From: Microbacterium oleivorans NBRC 103075
GTDB lineage: Bacteria > Actinomycetota > Actinomycetes > Actinomycetales > Microbacteriaceae
Length of the DNA: 64,000 nt
Assembly: GCF_001552475.1 (NCBI RefSeq)
Contig: NZ_BCRG01000002.1
Span: forward strand, 186,001-250,000
Direction of reading: 5' to 3'
Below are positions 37,177 through 49,689 of the stretch, one piece after another. The position numbers were made by a program, and so were the translations under genes. A model generated the notes under the pieces. The model made no database searches. It was not told where the DNA came from and saw only the letters and a list, made by a program, of their open reading frames with translations. Numbering within the stretch: the first letter of the stretch is position 1; each line of letters opens with the position of its first letter.

Positions 37177-37997
37177 GCCCATTTCCTCAACAGGCGGCGC
37201 TCGAGGAGGGTGACGAGCGCATTGGAGAGGGTGCCGAGAGTCGCCAGCACGACGATCGCGAGGAAGATCCGATCCACACGGCCGGTGCTCTGCGCGTCGG
37301 TGAGGAGGAACCCGAGGCCCATCGAGGCGGCGAGGAGTTCGGCCGCCACCAAGAAGAGCCACGCCTGGGCGAGCGCGAGTCGGAGACCGGAGATGAGCGA
37401 AGGAACGGTGGCGGGCAACTGGACCGAGCGGAAGAGTTCCCAGCCGCGCAGACCGAAGGAGCGTCCCATCTCCACGAGATGCGGATCAACCTTCCGGAGC
37501 GCGCCGGCGACGGTCGTGAAGAGAGGGAAGAAGGCGCCGATGGCGACGAGGGTCACCTTCGAGTCCTCTCCGATTCCCATCCACAGCATCAGCAGCGGGA
37601 CGAGAGCCAGGGACGGGATGGCGCGGAACGCCGCGAGAATGGGGCTCAGAAGCACGTCCCCGGAGCGGGTGAGACCCACGACCGCAGCGACAGCGAGTCC
37701 CACAAGCGAACCGAACGCGAACCCGAGGAACACGCGCTGGACCGAGATGGCGACGTGACGCCACAGGGAGCCGTCTGCCGCCAGCTGAACCGCCGCGTTG
37801 ACGACGTCGAGTGGCGCCGGCAGCCGGTAGGTCGGGATGAGTCCGAACCCCGTGACGGCCTGCCACAGCGCGAGCACGGCGAGGGGGACGACGAGGCCCC
37901 CGACGATGCGGACGCTCGTCCGCGACCAGAACGGCACCACCGCCGCCGCGCCCGAGGGCGCCGCGGCGGCGGTGATCGCCTCTGCAGAGGCCGTCAT
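37173..37997 (-). CDS. ABC transporter permease, sulfonate/nitrate/taurine type
   Basis: A 274-residue inner-membrane permease of the SsuC/TauC/NrtB family with about six transmembrane helices. The EAA loop reads EMGRSFGLRGWELFRSVQLPATVPSLISGLRLA, which contacts the ATPase; the N-terminal part carries ALWQAVTGFGLIPTYRLPAP. The ATG at 37997 lies 2 bases after the binding-protein stop, and its own stop overlaps acs. Whether the substrate is a sulfonate, nitrate, thiamine precursor or other anion is not decided by sequence. Confidence 0.92.
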   Translation of the reverse strand: MTASAEAITAAAAPSGAAAVVPFWSRTSVRIVGGLVVPLAVLALWQAVTGFGLIPTYRLPAPLDVVNAAVQLAADGSLWRHVAISVQRVFLGFAFGSLVGLAVAAVVGLTRSGDVLLSPILAAFRAIPSLALVPLLMLWMGIGEDSKVTLVAIGAFFPLFTTVAGALRKVDPHLVEMGRSFGLRGWELFRSVQLPATVPSLISGLRLALAQAWLFLVAAELLAASMGLGFLLTDAQSTGRVDRIFLAIVVLATLGTLSNALVTLLERRLLRKWA

Positions 37998-37999
37998 AC

Positions 38000-39022
38000 T
38001 CAGCCCGCCGCCTTCTCGGCGAACGTCGGCTCGATGATCGTGTCCAGCGCCTTGTCGACGGCGTCCTGCCCGCCGGTGACGGCGTCGGAGTCGACGAGGA
38101 CGGGCGCGATCTTCTTGAGGACGGCCAGCTGCGCATCGCCCGGGATGCCGCTCACGTCGAGGTTCGAGCGTTCCGTGATGACGGTCGTGGCGACCTTCGG
38201 GTCGATACCGGCCACCGTCGCGAGGAGATCCGCGGTCTTCTCCGGGTTCGCGAGCGCCCAGGTCCGGGCTTGTTCGTACGCGTCGACGACGACCTGAGCG
38301 ACGTCCTTGTGGTCGGTGAGGAATTCTTCGGTCGCGTTGAGGAACCCGTAGGAGTTGAAGTCGACGTTGCGATAGATCAGCTTGTCGCCGGATTCGACCT
38401 CGGCGGCCGCCATGATCGGGTCGAGGCCCGCCCAGGCGTCGACCGATCCCCCGTCGAGCGCTGACCGGCCGTCGGCGTGCTGCAGGTTCTGCACGTCGAC
38501 GTCCTTCACGCTGAGTCCTGCGGTCTCCAGCGCCTGGAGGAGGAAGAAGTACGGGTCGGTGCCACTGGTGGCGGCGACCTTCTTGCCCTTCAGATCGGCG
38601 ACGGAGGTGATGTCGCTGTCGGGTCCGACCACGATGGCCGACCACTCGGGCTGCGAGAAGACGTCGACGACCTTGATGGGCGAGCCGTTGGCGCGGGCGA
38701 GCAGTGCCGCCGAGCCTGCGGTCGATCCGACATCGAGCGCTCCGGCGCGCAGCAGCTCGTTCGCCTTGTTCGATCCCGCGGACTGCGTCCACTCGACGTC
38801 GACCTCGTCGCCCAGCGCCTTCTCGATGAGGCCCTGGTCCTTCACGACGAGGCTGAGGGGGTTGTAGGTGGCGAAGTCGATCGACAGCGTGTCGGTCGAC
38901 CATGTGCCGGCCTCACCTGACGTCGAGCTCGCGTTCTCGCCGGCGAGGCATCCCGTCGCCATGAGCATCACCACGGCACCCACGGCGAGGGCGGGAACGG
39001 TGCGGCGGGTGAGGGTGCTCAT
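38000..39022 (-). CDS. ABC transporter substrate-binding lipoprotein, SsuA/NrtA type
   Basis: A 340-residue periplasmic-type binding protein. A basic N-region, hydrophobic core and lipobox M-A-T-G-C put the lipid-anchored cysteine at residue 25. The body matches the NMT1/SsuA/TauA fold: SIDFATYNPLSLVVKDQGLIEKAL, GSNKANELLRAGALDVGSTAGSA, VADLKGKKVAATSGTDPYFFL, and DAWAGLDPIMAAAE. The N-terminal STS-rich linker follows the Cys. Ligand is probably a small sulfonate or related anion by family. It overlaps the ATPase gene by 4 bases. Lgt from this window would lipidate it. Confidence 0.92.
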   Translation of the reverse strand: MSTLTRRTVPALAVGAVVMLMATGCLAGENASSTSGEAGTWSTDTLSIDFATYNPLSLVVKDQGLIEKALGDEVDVEWTQSAGSNKANELLRAGALDVGSTAGSAALLARANGSPIKVVDVFSQPEWSAIVVGPDSDITSVADLKGKKVAATSGTDPYFFLLQALETAGLSVKDVDVQNLQHADGRSALDGGSVDAWAGLDPIMAAAEVESGDKLIYRNVDFNSYGFLNATEEFLTDHKDVAQVVVDAYEQARTWALANPEKTADLLATVAGIDPKVATTVITERSNLDVSGIPGDAQLAVLKKIAPVLVDSDAVTGGQDAVDKALDTIIEPTFAEKAAG

Positions 39023-39858
39023 CGGGTCTCCTGAGGGGTTGAGCGGTGGGTGTCCACGCCGAGTCCATCGAGAAGCTCGGCGCGAAGGTTCGTGAAATCG
39101 CGATCGGCGCGGTCACGGGGACGGATGCCGGGAACGTCGATCACGCGTGCGATCGAGGAGTCCTCGGAGTCGGCGTCGATGGCGCGCAGCTGGAGCACGC
39201 GATCGGCCAGATACAGCGCCTCTTCGACATCGTGCGTGACGAGCACGACGGTCGTGGGCTCGGCGGAATGGATATCGAGGAGGAGGTCCTGCATACGCAG
39301 GCGGGTCAGGGCGTCGAGGGCACCGAAAGGCTCGTCGAGCAGGAGCACCTCCGGACCGCGGGCGAGCGCCCGGGCGAGCGACGCGCGCTGCGCCATCCCT
39401 CCGGAGACCTCCCGGGGGCGGAGCGCCGCAGCGCCCGTCAGACCGACCAGTTCGAGGAGTTCCGCGACGCGGGAGGAGACCTCGCCGCGCGAGGTGCCGC
39501 GCGGCATCCCGAGGTGAACGTTCTGGGCGATGGAGCGCCACGGAAGCAGGCGCGGCTCCTGGAAAGCGACGGCAGTGCGGTCATCCGTGTCGCGCAACGG
39601 CGTGCCGTCGACGGTCACGGACCCGCCGGTCGGGGCATCGAGGCCCGCGAGCAGGCGCAGGAGCGTCGACTTGCCGCAGCCCGACGGTCCGACGACGGCG
39701 ATGATCTCCCCCGGCCGGAAAGCGAGATCGACGTCGCGGAGGACGGGGACCGGTCCGCTCGCACCCGCGAAGGTCCGGCTGACGCCCGACAGCGAGACGG
39801 CGCCACGCGGAGCGGGCGTGCTCCGGGCAGCGTCGGAGACGGTGAGGACGGCGGACAT
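39019..39858 (-). CDS. ABC transporter ATP-binding protein, SsuB/TauB type
   Basis: A 279-residue ATPase. Walker A GPSGCGKST, Q-loop VAFQEPRLLPWRSI (the F-Q-E-P-R-L-L-P-W form typical of the SsuB/TauB/NrtD group), signature VSGGMAQR, Walker B VLLLDEPFGALD, and H-loop VTHDVEEAL are complete. An extra N-terminal 20 residues precede the fold. First gene of the unit ATPase-binding protein-permease-acs-metY-CoA-binding. GGAAGG lies about 9 bases before the ATG; AAGGCT six bases before the start also resembles a leaderless -10, so the mode is unclear. Confidence 0.93.
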   Translation of the reverse strand: MSAVLTVSDAARSTPAPRGAVSLSGVSRTFAGASGPVPVLRDVDLAFRPGEIIAVVGPSGCGKSTLLRLLAGLDAPTGGSVTVDGTPLRDTDDRTAVAFQEPRLLPWRSIAQNVHLGMPRGTSRGEVSSRVAELLELVGLTGAAALRPREVSGGMAQRASLARALARGPEVLLLDEPFGALDALTRLRMQDLLLDIHSAEPTTVVLVTHDVEEALYLADRVLQLRAIDADSEDSSIARVIDVPGIRPRDRADRDFTNLRAELLDGLGVDTHRSTPQETR

Positions 39859-39897
39859 GAGTCCAGCCTTCCGGACCGTGCCGCCTCGCCCACATCG

Positions 39898-39903
39898 AAC
39901 GTA
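39898..39903 (-). promoter_or_regulatory. Possible -10 box of the ABC-acs-metY unit
   Basis: TACGTT in the 86-base gap between gmk and the ATPase gene would give a leader of about 33 bases. Weak evidence; no clear -35 or repressor site. Confidence 0.3.
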
Positions 39904-39944
39904 ACGCGGTGAAATGAAGCGGCGTCACCTGCCGTACCCGGAGG

Positions 39945-40841
39945 TCAGCGCGCGAGTCGAGCGATCTCCGAGGCAGCCCGCGCGACGTCGTCGTTCACGA
40001 CGCGGTAGTCGAACTCCCCCTGCGACGCGAGCTCGACACGAGCGGTCTTCAGGCGACGCGCGCGCTCCTCCTCGCCCTCGGTCCCGCGGCCGATCAGGCG
40101 GTTCACGAGCTCATCCCAGGTGGGCGGAAGGAGGAAGACGAGCGTCGCGTCGGGCGCGGCGGCACGCACCTGCCGGGCGCCCTGGAGGTCGATCTCGAGA
40201 AGGACCGTTCGCCCTTCGGCAAGCGCGGCGTCGATCGGCCGGCGAGGCGTGCCATAGCGGAAGGCGTTGTGCACCGTCGCGTATTCGAGAAGCTCGCCGT
40301 CGGCGACCAGGCGGTCGAACTCCGCGTCGTCGACGAAGAAATAGTGCTCTCCCTCGACCTCCCCCGGGCGCGGCGGGCGCGTCGTCGCCGACACGGAGAG
40401 CAGGATCTCCGGGTGGTGGTCCTTGATGTGCGCCGCGACGGTGCCCTTGCCCACGGCGGTGGGACCTGCGAGCACGATCAGGCGGCTCCGCGCCTCGCGA
40501 GCGCGGGGCTCGGGGAGGCGTCGATCGAGGTAATCCTGCAGGACGGTCCGCTGCCGGATGCCGAGCCCGCCGATCTTCTTCACGGGGGCGATCTGCAGGT
40601 CGGCGAGGATGCGGTCGCGCTTGCCCTCCCCGATCGCGGGGATGGCGGTGAGGAACTCGGTCACCCGCATCGCGGCAGCCGCGGACTGCGGCTCGGCCCA
40701 CGCCCGGCGGAGGAGGTCCTGCGGGCTGATCACCCGGGTCGACACATCGCGCTTCAGGGCGGCGCGCTCGCGGCGAGCGGCGACCGCGCGGCGGGAGGCG
40801 GCGGCGCGATCGACCTCGGGAGGGGTACGGGAGTCAGGCAT
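39945..40841 (-). CDS. gmk: Guanylate kinase with fused N-terminal actinobacterial IHF domain
   Basis: A 298-residue two-domain protein. Residues about 10-107 match the actinobacterial integration host factor: RAAASRRAVAARRERAALK, then AMRVTEFLTAIPAIGEGKRDRILADL with the helix-two-turn-helix DNA-binding GEGKRDRI, and IAPVKKIGGLGIRQRTVL. Residues about 119-298 are guanylate kinase (GMP to GDP): P-loop GPTAVGKGT, SATTRPPRPGEVEGEHYFF, LLEIDLQGARQV. In mycobacteria mihF and gmk are adjacent separate genes; here one frame runs through without a stop. The start overlaps the pyrF stop by 8 bases, so it is the last gene of the pyr operon. Confidence 0.94.
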   Translation of the reverse strand: MPDSRTPPEVDRAAASRRAVAARRERAALKRDVSTRVISPQDLLRRAWAEPQSAAAAMRVTEFLTAIPAIGEGKRDRILADLQIAPVKKIGGLGIRQRTVLQDYLDRRLPEPRAREARSRLIVLAGPTAVGKGTVAAHIKDHHPEILLSVSATTRPPRPGEVEGEHYFFVDDAEFDRLVADGELLEYATVHNAFRYGTPRRPIDAALAEGRTVLLEIDLQGARQVRAAAPDATLVFLLPPTWDELVNRLIGRGTEGEEERARRLKTARVELASQGEFDYRVVNDDVARAASEIARLAR

Positions 40842-41693
40842 GTCGGGCGTCCTGGAGTTCTGAATTGTGGGTGTCGATGGCGGCGGCGATCCCGTCGGGA
40901 CCGGCGCCGAGGATGCTGCGGCTCGCGCTGGCGAGCACCTGCGGCGCCAGGGGGCCGAATCGCTCGGAGATGTCGGAGAGGCGCGCTCCCTGTGCTCCGA
41001 ACCCGGGGGCGAGGAGAGACGCACGCTGCAGCGACGCATCGGTCAGACCGAGGTCGGCGCGCTCCACTGTAGCCCCGATGACGAAGCCCACCGGACCGAA
41101 ACGGTCGTCGCCGACGACGGCGGACGAGTTGGCGGAGCCCGCGCGCTGGGCGACCCAGTCCGCGACCGTCTGGCCGCGCTCCGCGTCGACAGTCGTGAGC
41201 TCGGCGGATTGCAGTCCCGCGGCTTCGGGGTTGCTCGTCGCCGCCAGGACGTAGACGCCCTTGCCCTCGCGGACGGCGGTCGCGATCGTTCCGCGGAGAG
41301 AGTCGGGGCCGAGGTACGGGCTGACCGTGACGGCATCCGATTCGAGAGGCGACCCGGCCGAGAGCCACGCCTCTGCGTACCCGTCCATCGTCGTTCCGAT
41401 GTCGCCGCGCTTGGCGTCGGCGATCACGATCAATCCGGCGGCGCGGGCTGTGCCGATGACCTCCTCGAGGGCGGCGTACCCCGCGGATCCGTAACGTTCG
41501 AAGAACGCGACCTGCGGCTTGACGACGCCGACCCGGGTGCGGGCGGCATCCACCACTCGCAATCCGAAGTCACGGACGCCCGCCGCGGACGCCGGGAGCC
41601 CCCACGCCTCCAGAAGGGACGCGTGGGGGTCGATCCCGACGCACAGCGGACCGCGAGCGTCGACCGCCCCGGCCAGCCGTGAACCGAATGAGG

Positions 41694-41697
<4 letters not shown>
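40834..41697 (-). CDS. pyrF: Orotidine 5'-phosphate decarboxylase
   Basis: A 287-residue enzyme forming UMP, of the long actinobacterial class. The catalytic Lys-Asp array is [27 protein letters not shown] opens the barrel, and [12 protein letters not shown] follows. GTG start overlaps the carB stop as GTGA; stop overlaps gmk by 8 bases. Final step of the pathway encoded here (pyrD and pyrE are not in the window). Confidence 0.97.
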
Positions 41698-44973
<3,276 letters not shown>

Positions 44974-44981
<8 letters not shown>

Positions 44982-46137
44982 TCTTCTTGCTCTCCTGGGT
45001 GGCGATCACGAGGTCGCGGAAGCGGTCGAACAGGTAGTTGGCGTCGTGCGGGCCGGCAGCGGCCTCGGGGTGGTACTGCACGCTGAACGCCGGGAGGTCG
45101 AGGGCGCGCAGGCCCTCGACGACGTTGTCGTTGAGGCCGACGTGGCTGACCTCGACGCGGCCGTAACCGCTCGGGCTGTCGATGACGCCTTCGATCGGTG
45201 CGTCCACGGCGAACCCGTGATTGTGCGCGGTGATCTCGACGCGACCGGTGGTCTTGTCGAGCACCGGCTGGTTGATGCCACGGTGTCCGAACGGGAGCTT
45301 GTAGGTGTCGAACCCGAGCGCGCGGCCGAACAGCTGGTTCCCGAAGCAGATGCCGAAGAAGGGCAGCCCGGCATCCAGGACTTCGCGCAGCAACGCGACG
45401 TGTCGATCGGATGCTGCTGGGTCACCGGGCCCGTTCGAGTAGAAGACCGCGGCCGGGTCGATCGCCTGGATATCGACGAACGAGATGCTCTGCGGGAGGA
45501 CGTGCACCTCGAAGCCGCGCGCCGCGAGGTTGTTCACCGTCGCCTGCTTGACGCCGAGGTCGAGGATCGCGAGGTTGCCGATCTTGTCGCCGACTGCGGG
45601 CGTGACTTCGGCACCGGAGACCGAGACATCCGCGGAAAGATTCTGGCCGCTCATCTCCGGCGCTTCGCGAACGATGCGCAGCTGCTCGTCCTCCGCCAGA
45701 GTCGCGGCATCCCCCGAGAAGACGCCGCCGCGCATCGAGCCTGCCGACCGCAGCACGCGGGTCACTGCACGCGTGTCGATGCCGCTGATGCCGACGATGC
45801 CGTCGCGGACGAGCGCGTCCTCGAGCGAGTGATCTGCTCGCCAGTTCGACACGATCCGCGAAGGGTCGCGGACGACATAGCCCGACACCCAGATCCGTCG
45901 GGACTCGGGGTCCTCGGCGTTCATGCCGGTGTTGCCGATGTGGGGCGCCGTCTGGAGGACGATCTGACCCGCGTAGGACGGGTCGGTGATCGTCTCCTGG
46001 TAGCCGGTCATGGCCGTCGCGAAGACGACCTCGCCGAGCGTGGTACCGCGCGCACCGTAGGCGTGACCGGGGTGGCGGGAACCGTCTTCGAGAACGAGGA
46101 CGGCGGGTTCGGGAGCTTGGAATCTCTGAATACTCAT
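44974..46137 (-). CDS. carA: Carbamoyl phosphate synthase small subunit
   Basis: The 387-residue glutaminase subunit supplying ammonia to CarB. N-terminal half: [23 protein letters not shown]-terminal class I amidotransferase: nucleophile Cys in [12 protein letters not shown], His and Glu in [10 protein letters not shown] at 46137 overlaps the stop of the PH-like gene as ATGA. Start choice is supported by the typical short N-terminus before VLVLEDGS. Confidence 0.97.
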
Positions 46138-46667
46138 GCGTCGCTTCCGGGAATCTGCTGGGGGGCGGGAGAGGTGGGAGTGGCGGGGACGACCGGGCTG
46201 ATCGCGTCGGCGAGGGAGCGGGCCGAGGCATCCTGCGGTCGGAGGTAGCTGTCGACGATCGTGCCCTCGGGTGTCGTCCAGGCGAGCCGGACGAGACCGT
46301 CGCGTTCGACGACCCGGTCGATCGCGACCGTGGCCTGGCCGACCGAGACGAGGGAGCCCGCCGTGAGGAAGATCCGCGGCTGACCCGTGAGGTCGAGGGC
46401 GACCCCGCGGTCGGTCACGGTGACGTCGACCCGGGAGCGGAAGGCGAGCCCGCGGATGGCGAGACGCTCGAGGGCATCGTCGTGACGTGTCGTCGCGACG
46501 TACAGCCCCTCGGAGCGCATCAGCGTCGTGGCGCCGTCCGGGGCATCGCCCACGGGGACGCTCAGGCCCGCATCCCGCTTCGATCGTCGTCGCCAGGCGA
46601 CGAGGCCGATCACGATGAGCAGGGCCGCGACCGCGGCCATCACGAGGACGGCGGCCTCGCGGCTCAC
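46134..46667 (-). CDS. PH-like domain membrane protein of the pyr operon
   Basis: A 177-residue protein with a single N-terminal membrane helix (about 6-24, [19 protein letters not shown]) followed by an arginine/lysine stop-transfer patch, so the rest is cytosolic. The body (about 40-150) is a beta-rich PH-like domain ([48 protein letters not shown]). This family lies between pyrC and carA in many actinobacteria and has no assigned role. GTG overlaps the pyrC stop, stop overlaps carA, both by 4 bases, so it is locked into the operon. Confidence 0.87.
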   Translation of the reverse strand: MSREAAVLVMAAVAALLIVIGLVAWRRRSKRDAGLSVPVGDAPDGATTLMRSEGLYVATTRHDDALERLAIRGLAFRSRVDVTVTDRGVALDLTGQPRIFLTAGSLVSVGQATVAIDRVVERDGLVRLAWTTPEGTIVDSYLRPQDASARSLADAISPVVPATPTSPAPQQIPGSDA

Positions 46668-47968
46668 GAGGTGACCTCGTCGACGACCACGCCGTCCACG
46701 ACGGTCTGCCGTCCGCGGAAGAAGGTCGCTCGGACCTCGCCCGGCAGGTCGCGGCCGAGGTAGGGCGAGTTGACGCTCCGTCCTCGAAGGTCGTCCGTGC
46801 TGAAGGTGCGGACCGGTGCGGCGTCGTAGAGCGCGAGGGATGCCGGAGCTCCGACGGCGATCGGGGTGCCGGCATCCGCCAGTCGGCCGATGCGTGCGGG
46901 GGCAGCGGACATGACGCGGGCGATGTCGGACCAGTCGAGCAGGCCGGTCTCGACCATCGCGGCGTGGACGACCCGGAGGGCGGATTCGAGCCCGACCATC
47001 CCGTTCGCGGCGGCCTGCCACTCGCACGTCTTGGCCTCCGCGGGGTGCGGTGCATGATCGGTCGCGACGATGTCGATCGTGCCGTCGGCGAGGCCCTCGC
47101 GGACGGCACGCACGTCTTCGTCGCGGCGGAGCGGCGGATTCACCTTGAAGCGCGGGTCGTAGCCTCGGACCAGGTCCTCGGTGAGCAGCAGGTGGTGCGG
47201 GGTGACCTCGGCGGTGACGTTGATGCCGCGCTTCTTCGCCCACCGGATGAGGTCCACCGAGCCGGCGGTCGACAGGTGGCAGACGTGCAGCCGCGACCCG
47301 ACGTGCTCGGCGAGCAGCACGTCGCGGGCGATGATCGACTCCTCCGCGACAGCGGGCCAGCCCGAGAGGCCGAGTTCCGCCGAGACGGTGCCCTCGTTCA
47401 TCTGCGCGCCTTCGGTCAGGCGCGGGTCCTGCGCGTGCTGCGCGACCACGCCGTCGAAGGACTTCACGTACTCGAGAGCACGCCGCATGATGAGCGGGTC
47501 GAAGACGCAGAAGCCGTCGTCGCTGAACACGCGGACGCGGGCACGCGACGAGGCCATCGCGCCGAGTTCGGCGAGCCGCTCGCCTTTCTGGCCGACGGTG
47601 ACGGCGCCGATCGGCTGCACGTGGGCGTAGCCGGCGGCTTCACCCAGCGCGAGCTCCTGCTCGACGACGCCCGCCGTGTCCGCCACGGGCGACGTGTTCG
47701 GCATGGCGAAGACGGTGGTGAACCCTCCGGCCGCGGCGGCGCGCGAGCCGGTGAGGATCGTCTCGGATGCCTCGTAACCGGGCTCGCGGAGGTGGGTGTG
47801 CAGGTCGACGAGACCCGGCAGCGCGATCAGGCCGTCGGCATTCACCGTGCGGGCGCCGGAGGCGCTCAGCCCCGAGCCGAGTCCGGTGATGACACCGTTC
47901 TCGATCAGGATGTCGGCGGCGTCGCCGCCCTGGATCCGCGCTCCGCGGATGAGGATGCTCTCGCTCAT
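46664..47968 (-). CDS. pyrC: Dihydroorotase
   Basis: A 434-residue zinc amidohydrolase closing carbamoyl aspartate to dihydroorotate (class I). Metal ligands are in [25 protein letters not shown] and the catalytic Asp in [11 protein letters not shown] overlaps the pyrB stop. PyrB and class I PyrC often form a complex in such operons. Length and domain content are normal. Confidence 0.97.
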   Translation of the reverse strand: MSESILIRGARIQGGDAADILIENGVITGLGSGLSASGARTVNADGLIALPGLVDLHTHLREPGYEASETILTGSRAAAAGGFTTVFAMPNTSPVADTAGVVEQELALGEAAGYAHVQPIGAVTVGQKGERLAELGAMASSRARVRVFSDDGFCVFDPLIMRRALEYVKSFDGVVAQHAQDPRLTEGAQMNEGTVSAELGLSGWPAVAEESIIARDVLLAEHVGSRLHVCHLSTAGSVDLIRWAKKRGINVTAEVTPHHLLLTEDLVRGYDPRFKVNPPLRRDEDVRAVREGLADGTIDIVATDHAPHPAEAKTCEWQAAANGMVGLESALRVVHAAMVETGLLDWSDIARVMSAAPARIGRLADAGTPIAVGAPASLALYDAAPVRTFSTDDLRGRSVNSPYLGRDLPGEVRATFFRGRQTVVDGVVVDEVTS

Positions 47969-48936
47969 CGGGCCTCCTCCTGTGCGTGGTTCGTGGGTCG
48001 CTCCCCCGCCAGGAGCAGGTACAGCGCCGCCATGCGGACCGAGACGCCGTTCGCGACCTGTTCGAGCACGGTCGAGCGTGGCGAATCGGCGGCGTCGGCG
48101 GAGATCTCCAGACCCCGGTTCATGGGTCCGGGGTGCATGACAATGCTAGCGCTCGGAAGAGCGGCCACTCGCGCGGCATCCAATCCCCAGCGGCGCGAAT
48201 ACTCCCGTTCAGTGGGGAAATAGGCCGCGTTCATCCGCTCCAGCTGGATACGGAGCATCATGACGGCGTCCGGGGCCGTCGCGATCGCCTCGTCGAGGTC
48301 GTAGGCGATGGTCACCGGCCATGCCGACACGTCCTGGGGCACGAGTGTGGGCGGGGCCACGAGGGTGACCGTCGCACCGAGCGTCGTCAGCAGCCACACG
48401 TTCGAGCGGGCGACACGCGAGTGCAGGATGTCGCCGACGATCGCGACGTGGAGGCCCGCGAGGTCGCGACCCCGACTGTCCTCGCCGAAGAAGCGCTTGC
48501 GGATCGTAAAGGCGTCCAGGAGCGCTTGCGTCGGGTGCTCGTGGGTGCCGTCGCCGGCGTTCAGGACCCCTGCGGAGATCCAGCCACTCGTGGCGAGCGT
48601 GTGCGGAGCGCCGGAAGCGCCGTGGCGGATGACGACCGCGTCGGCGCCCATGGCCTGCAAGGTCTGCGCGGTGTCCTGCAACGACTCGCCCTTCGAGACC
48701 GACGAGCCCTTCGCGGAGAAGTTGATGACGTCAGCGGAGAGACGCTTCGCGGCTGCCTCGAACGAGATGCGGGTGCGGGTCGAATCCTCGAAGAAGAGGT
48801 TGACGACCGTCTTGCCTCGGAGCGTGGGCAGCTTCTTGATCTCGCGGGACTGCGTGTCCCGCATGTCCTCGGCTACGTCGAGGATGCGGAGGGCGTCCTC
48901 TCGGGCGAGGGTGCGGGTGTCGAGGAGGTGCCTCAT
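47965..48936 (-). CDS. pyrB: Aspartate carbamoyltransferase catalytic subunit
   Basis: A 323-residue ATCase catalytic chain. The carbamoyl phosphate loop [25 protein letters not shown] and MHPGPMNRG are complete. No pyrI regulatory subunit is present, consistent with class A/B ATCases associated with dihydroorotase. ATG overlaps the pyrR stop by 4 bases. Confidence 0.98.
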   Translation of the reverse strand: MRHLLDTRTLAREDALRILDVAEDMRDTQSREIKKLPTLRGKTVVNLFFEDSTRTRISFEAAAKRLSADVINFSAKGSSVSKGESLQDTAQTLQAMGADAVVIRHGASGAPHTLATSGWISAGVLNAGDGTHEHPTQALLDAFTIRKRFFGEDSRGRDLAGLHVAIVGDILHSRVARSNVWLLTTLGATVTLVAPPTLVPQDVSAWPVTIAYDLDEAIATAPDAVMMLRIQLERMNAAYFPTEREYSRRWGLDAARVAALPSASIVMHPGPMNRGLEISADAADSPRSTVLEQVANGVSVRMAALYLLLAGERPTNHAQEEAR

Positions 48937-49463
48937 GACTCGATCGTCACCTCCTCGGTGCCGTCGACGTCGGCGAGGCGCACGTTGACGCGTTCCTCCC
49001 GGGCGCTCGGCAGGTTCTTGCCGACGAAGTCGGGGCGGATCGGCAGCTCGCGATGGCCGCGGTCGACGAGGATCGCGAGTCGCACGACGGCGGGGCGGCC
49101 GATGTCCTGCAGCGCGTCGAGTGCCGCGCGGATCGAGCGTCCGGAGAAGAGCACGTCATCGACGAGGACGACGGCCTTGCCGTCGATCCCGCCGGCCGGG
49201 ATCTCGGTCGGGCGCGGCGTTCGCGTCGGGTTCCGGTGCAGATCGTCGCGGTACATCGTCACATCGAGAGAACCGACCGGGACGTCGGCTCCGGTGAACG
49301 ACGCGATCAGAGCGCCGATGCGTTCCGCGAGGGTGACACCACGGGTGGGGATCCCGAGGAGCACGAGCCCGTCGGGGCCCTTGTTCGACTCGAGGATCTC
49401 GTGAGAGATGCGCGTGAGTGCGCGGGCGATGTCAGCGTCGTGCAAGACGATGCGCGAAGTCAT
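48933..49463 (-). CDS. pyrR: PyrR, pyrimidine operon RNA-binding regulator / UPRTase
   Basis: A 176-residue PRTase-fold protein that binds UMP/UTP and pyr mRNA; many members also have uracil phosphoribosyltransferase activity. The PRPP loop is [13 protein letters not shown] (about 95-107); [12 protein letters not shown] and [11 protein letters not shown] are typical. ATG at 49463 has AGAAGGGAG about 6 bases upstream and is preferred to an upstream start that would add R-R-R-R-E-R-R. It is first in the operon and probably represses its own translation through the hairpin just upstream. Confidence 0.95.
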   Translation of the reverse strand: MTSRIVLHDADIARALTRISHEILESNKGPDGLVLLGIPTRGVTLAERIGALIASFTGADVPVGSLDVTMYRDDLHRNPTRTPRPTEIPAGGIDGKAVVLVDDVLFSGRSIRAALDALQDIGRPAVVRLAILVDRGHRELPIRPDFVGKNLPSAREERVNVRLADVDGTEEVTIES

Positions 49464-49469
49464 CCGCCG

Positions 49470-49503
49470 CTCCCTTCTCCGCCTCACAGGACGGTGTTAA
49501 AGG
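49470..49503 (-). promoter_or_regulatory. PyrR-binding RNA element (PYR box) overlapping the pyrR ribosome site
   Basis: The leader reads CCTTTAACACCGTCCTGTGA then GGCGGAGAAGGGAG. It forms a hairpin, CCG-(U bulge)-CC, loop UGUGA, GG-CGG (49479-49494), with the conserved UUUAA before it and GAGAAGG after. This closely matches the known PyrR loop pattern (UUUAAAACAGUCC-AGAGA-GGCUGAGAAGG). The Shine-Dalgarno starts one base beyond the stem, so PyrR-UMP binding would block translation, as shown for mycobacterial pyr operons. Confidence 0.85.
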
Positions 49504-49519
49504 TTGCTTGTGTCCGCCC

Positions 49520-49525
49520 AGTCTA
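49520..49525 (-). promoter_or_regulatory. Candidate -10 box of the pyr operon
   Basis: TAGACT would start transcription near 49513 and give a leader of about 50 bases that just contains the PyrR element. The rest of the 226-base gap holds the nusB terminator and no gene that I can see. Confidence 0.5.
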
Positions 49526-49596
49526 GCGGGGCGAGGCTGTCGGCTGCGGCATCCGTCCGCGCTCGCCCCCGCGCCCGACCTGTCCGTTCCGACGAG

Positions 49597-49655
49597 AAAC
49601 GGCATCCCGGTCGAGAATCGACGCGAAGCCGCGTGTCACGGTCGGGATGCCGTTT
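49597..49655 (-). terminator. Two-level hairpin after nusB
   Basis: A perfect 13-base stem AAACGGCATCCCG/CGGGATGCCGTTT (49597-49609 with 49643-49655) encloses a second small hairpin GTCGA-GAA-TCGAC (49610-49622). It lies 35 bases past the nusB stop and would isolate efp-nusB from pyr. Confidence 0.65.
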
Positions 49656-49689
49656 GTCGGTGCGGGTGCCGGGGTCGCCGCCCCTCGGG

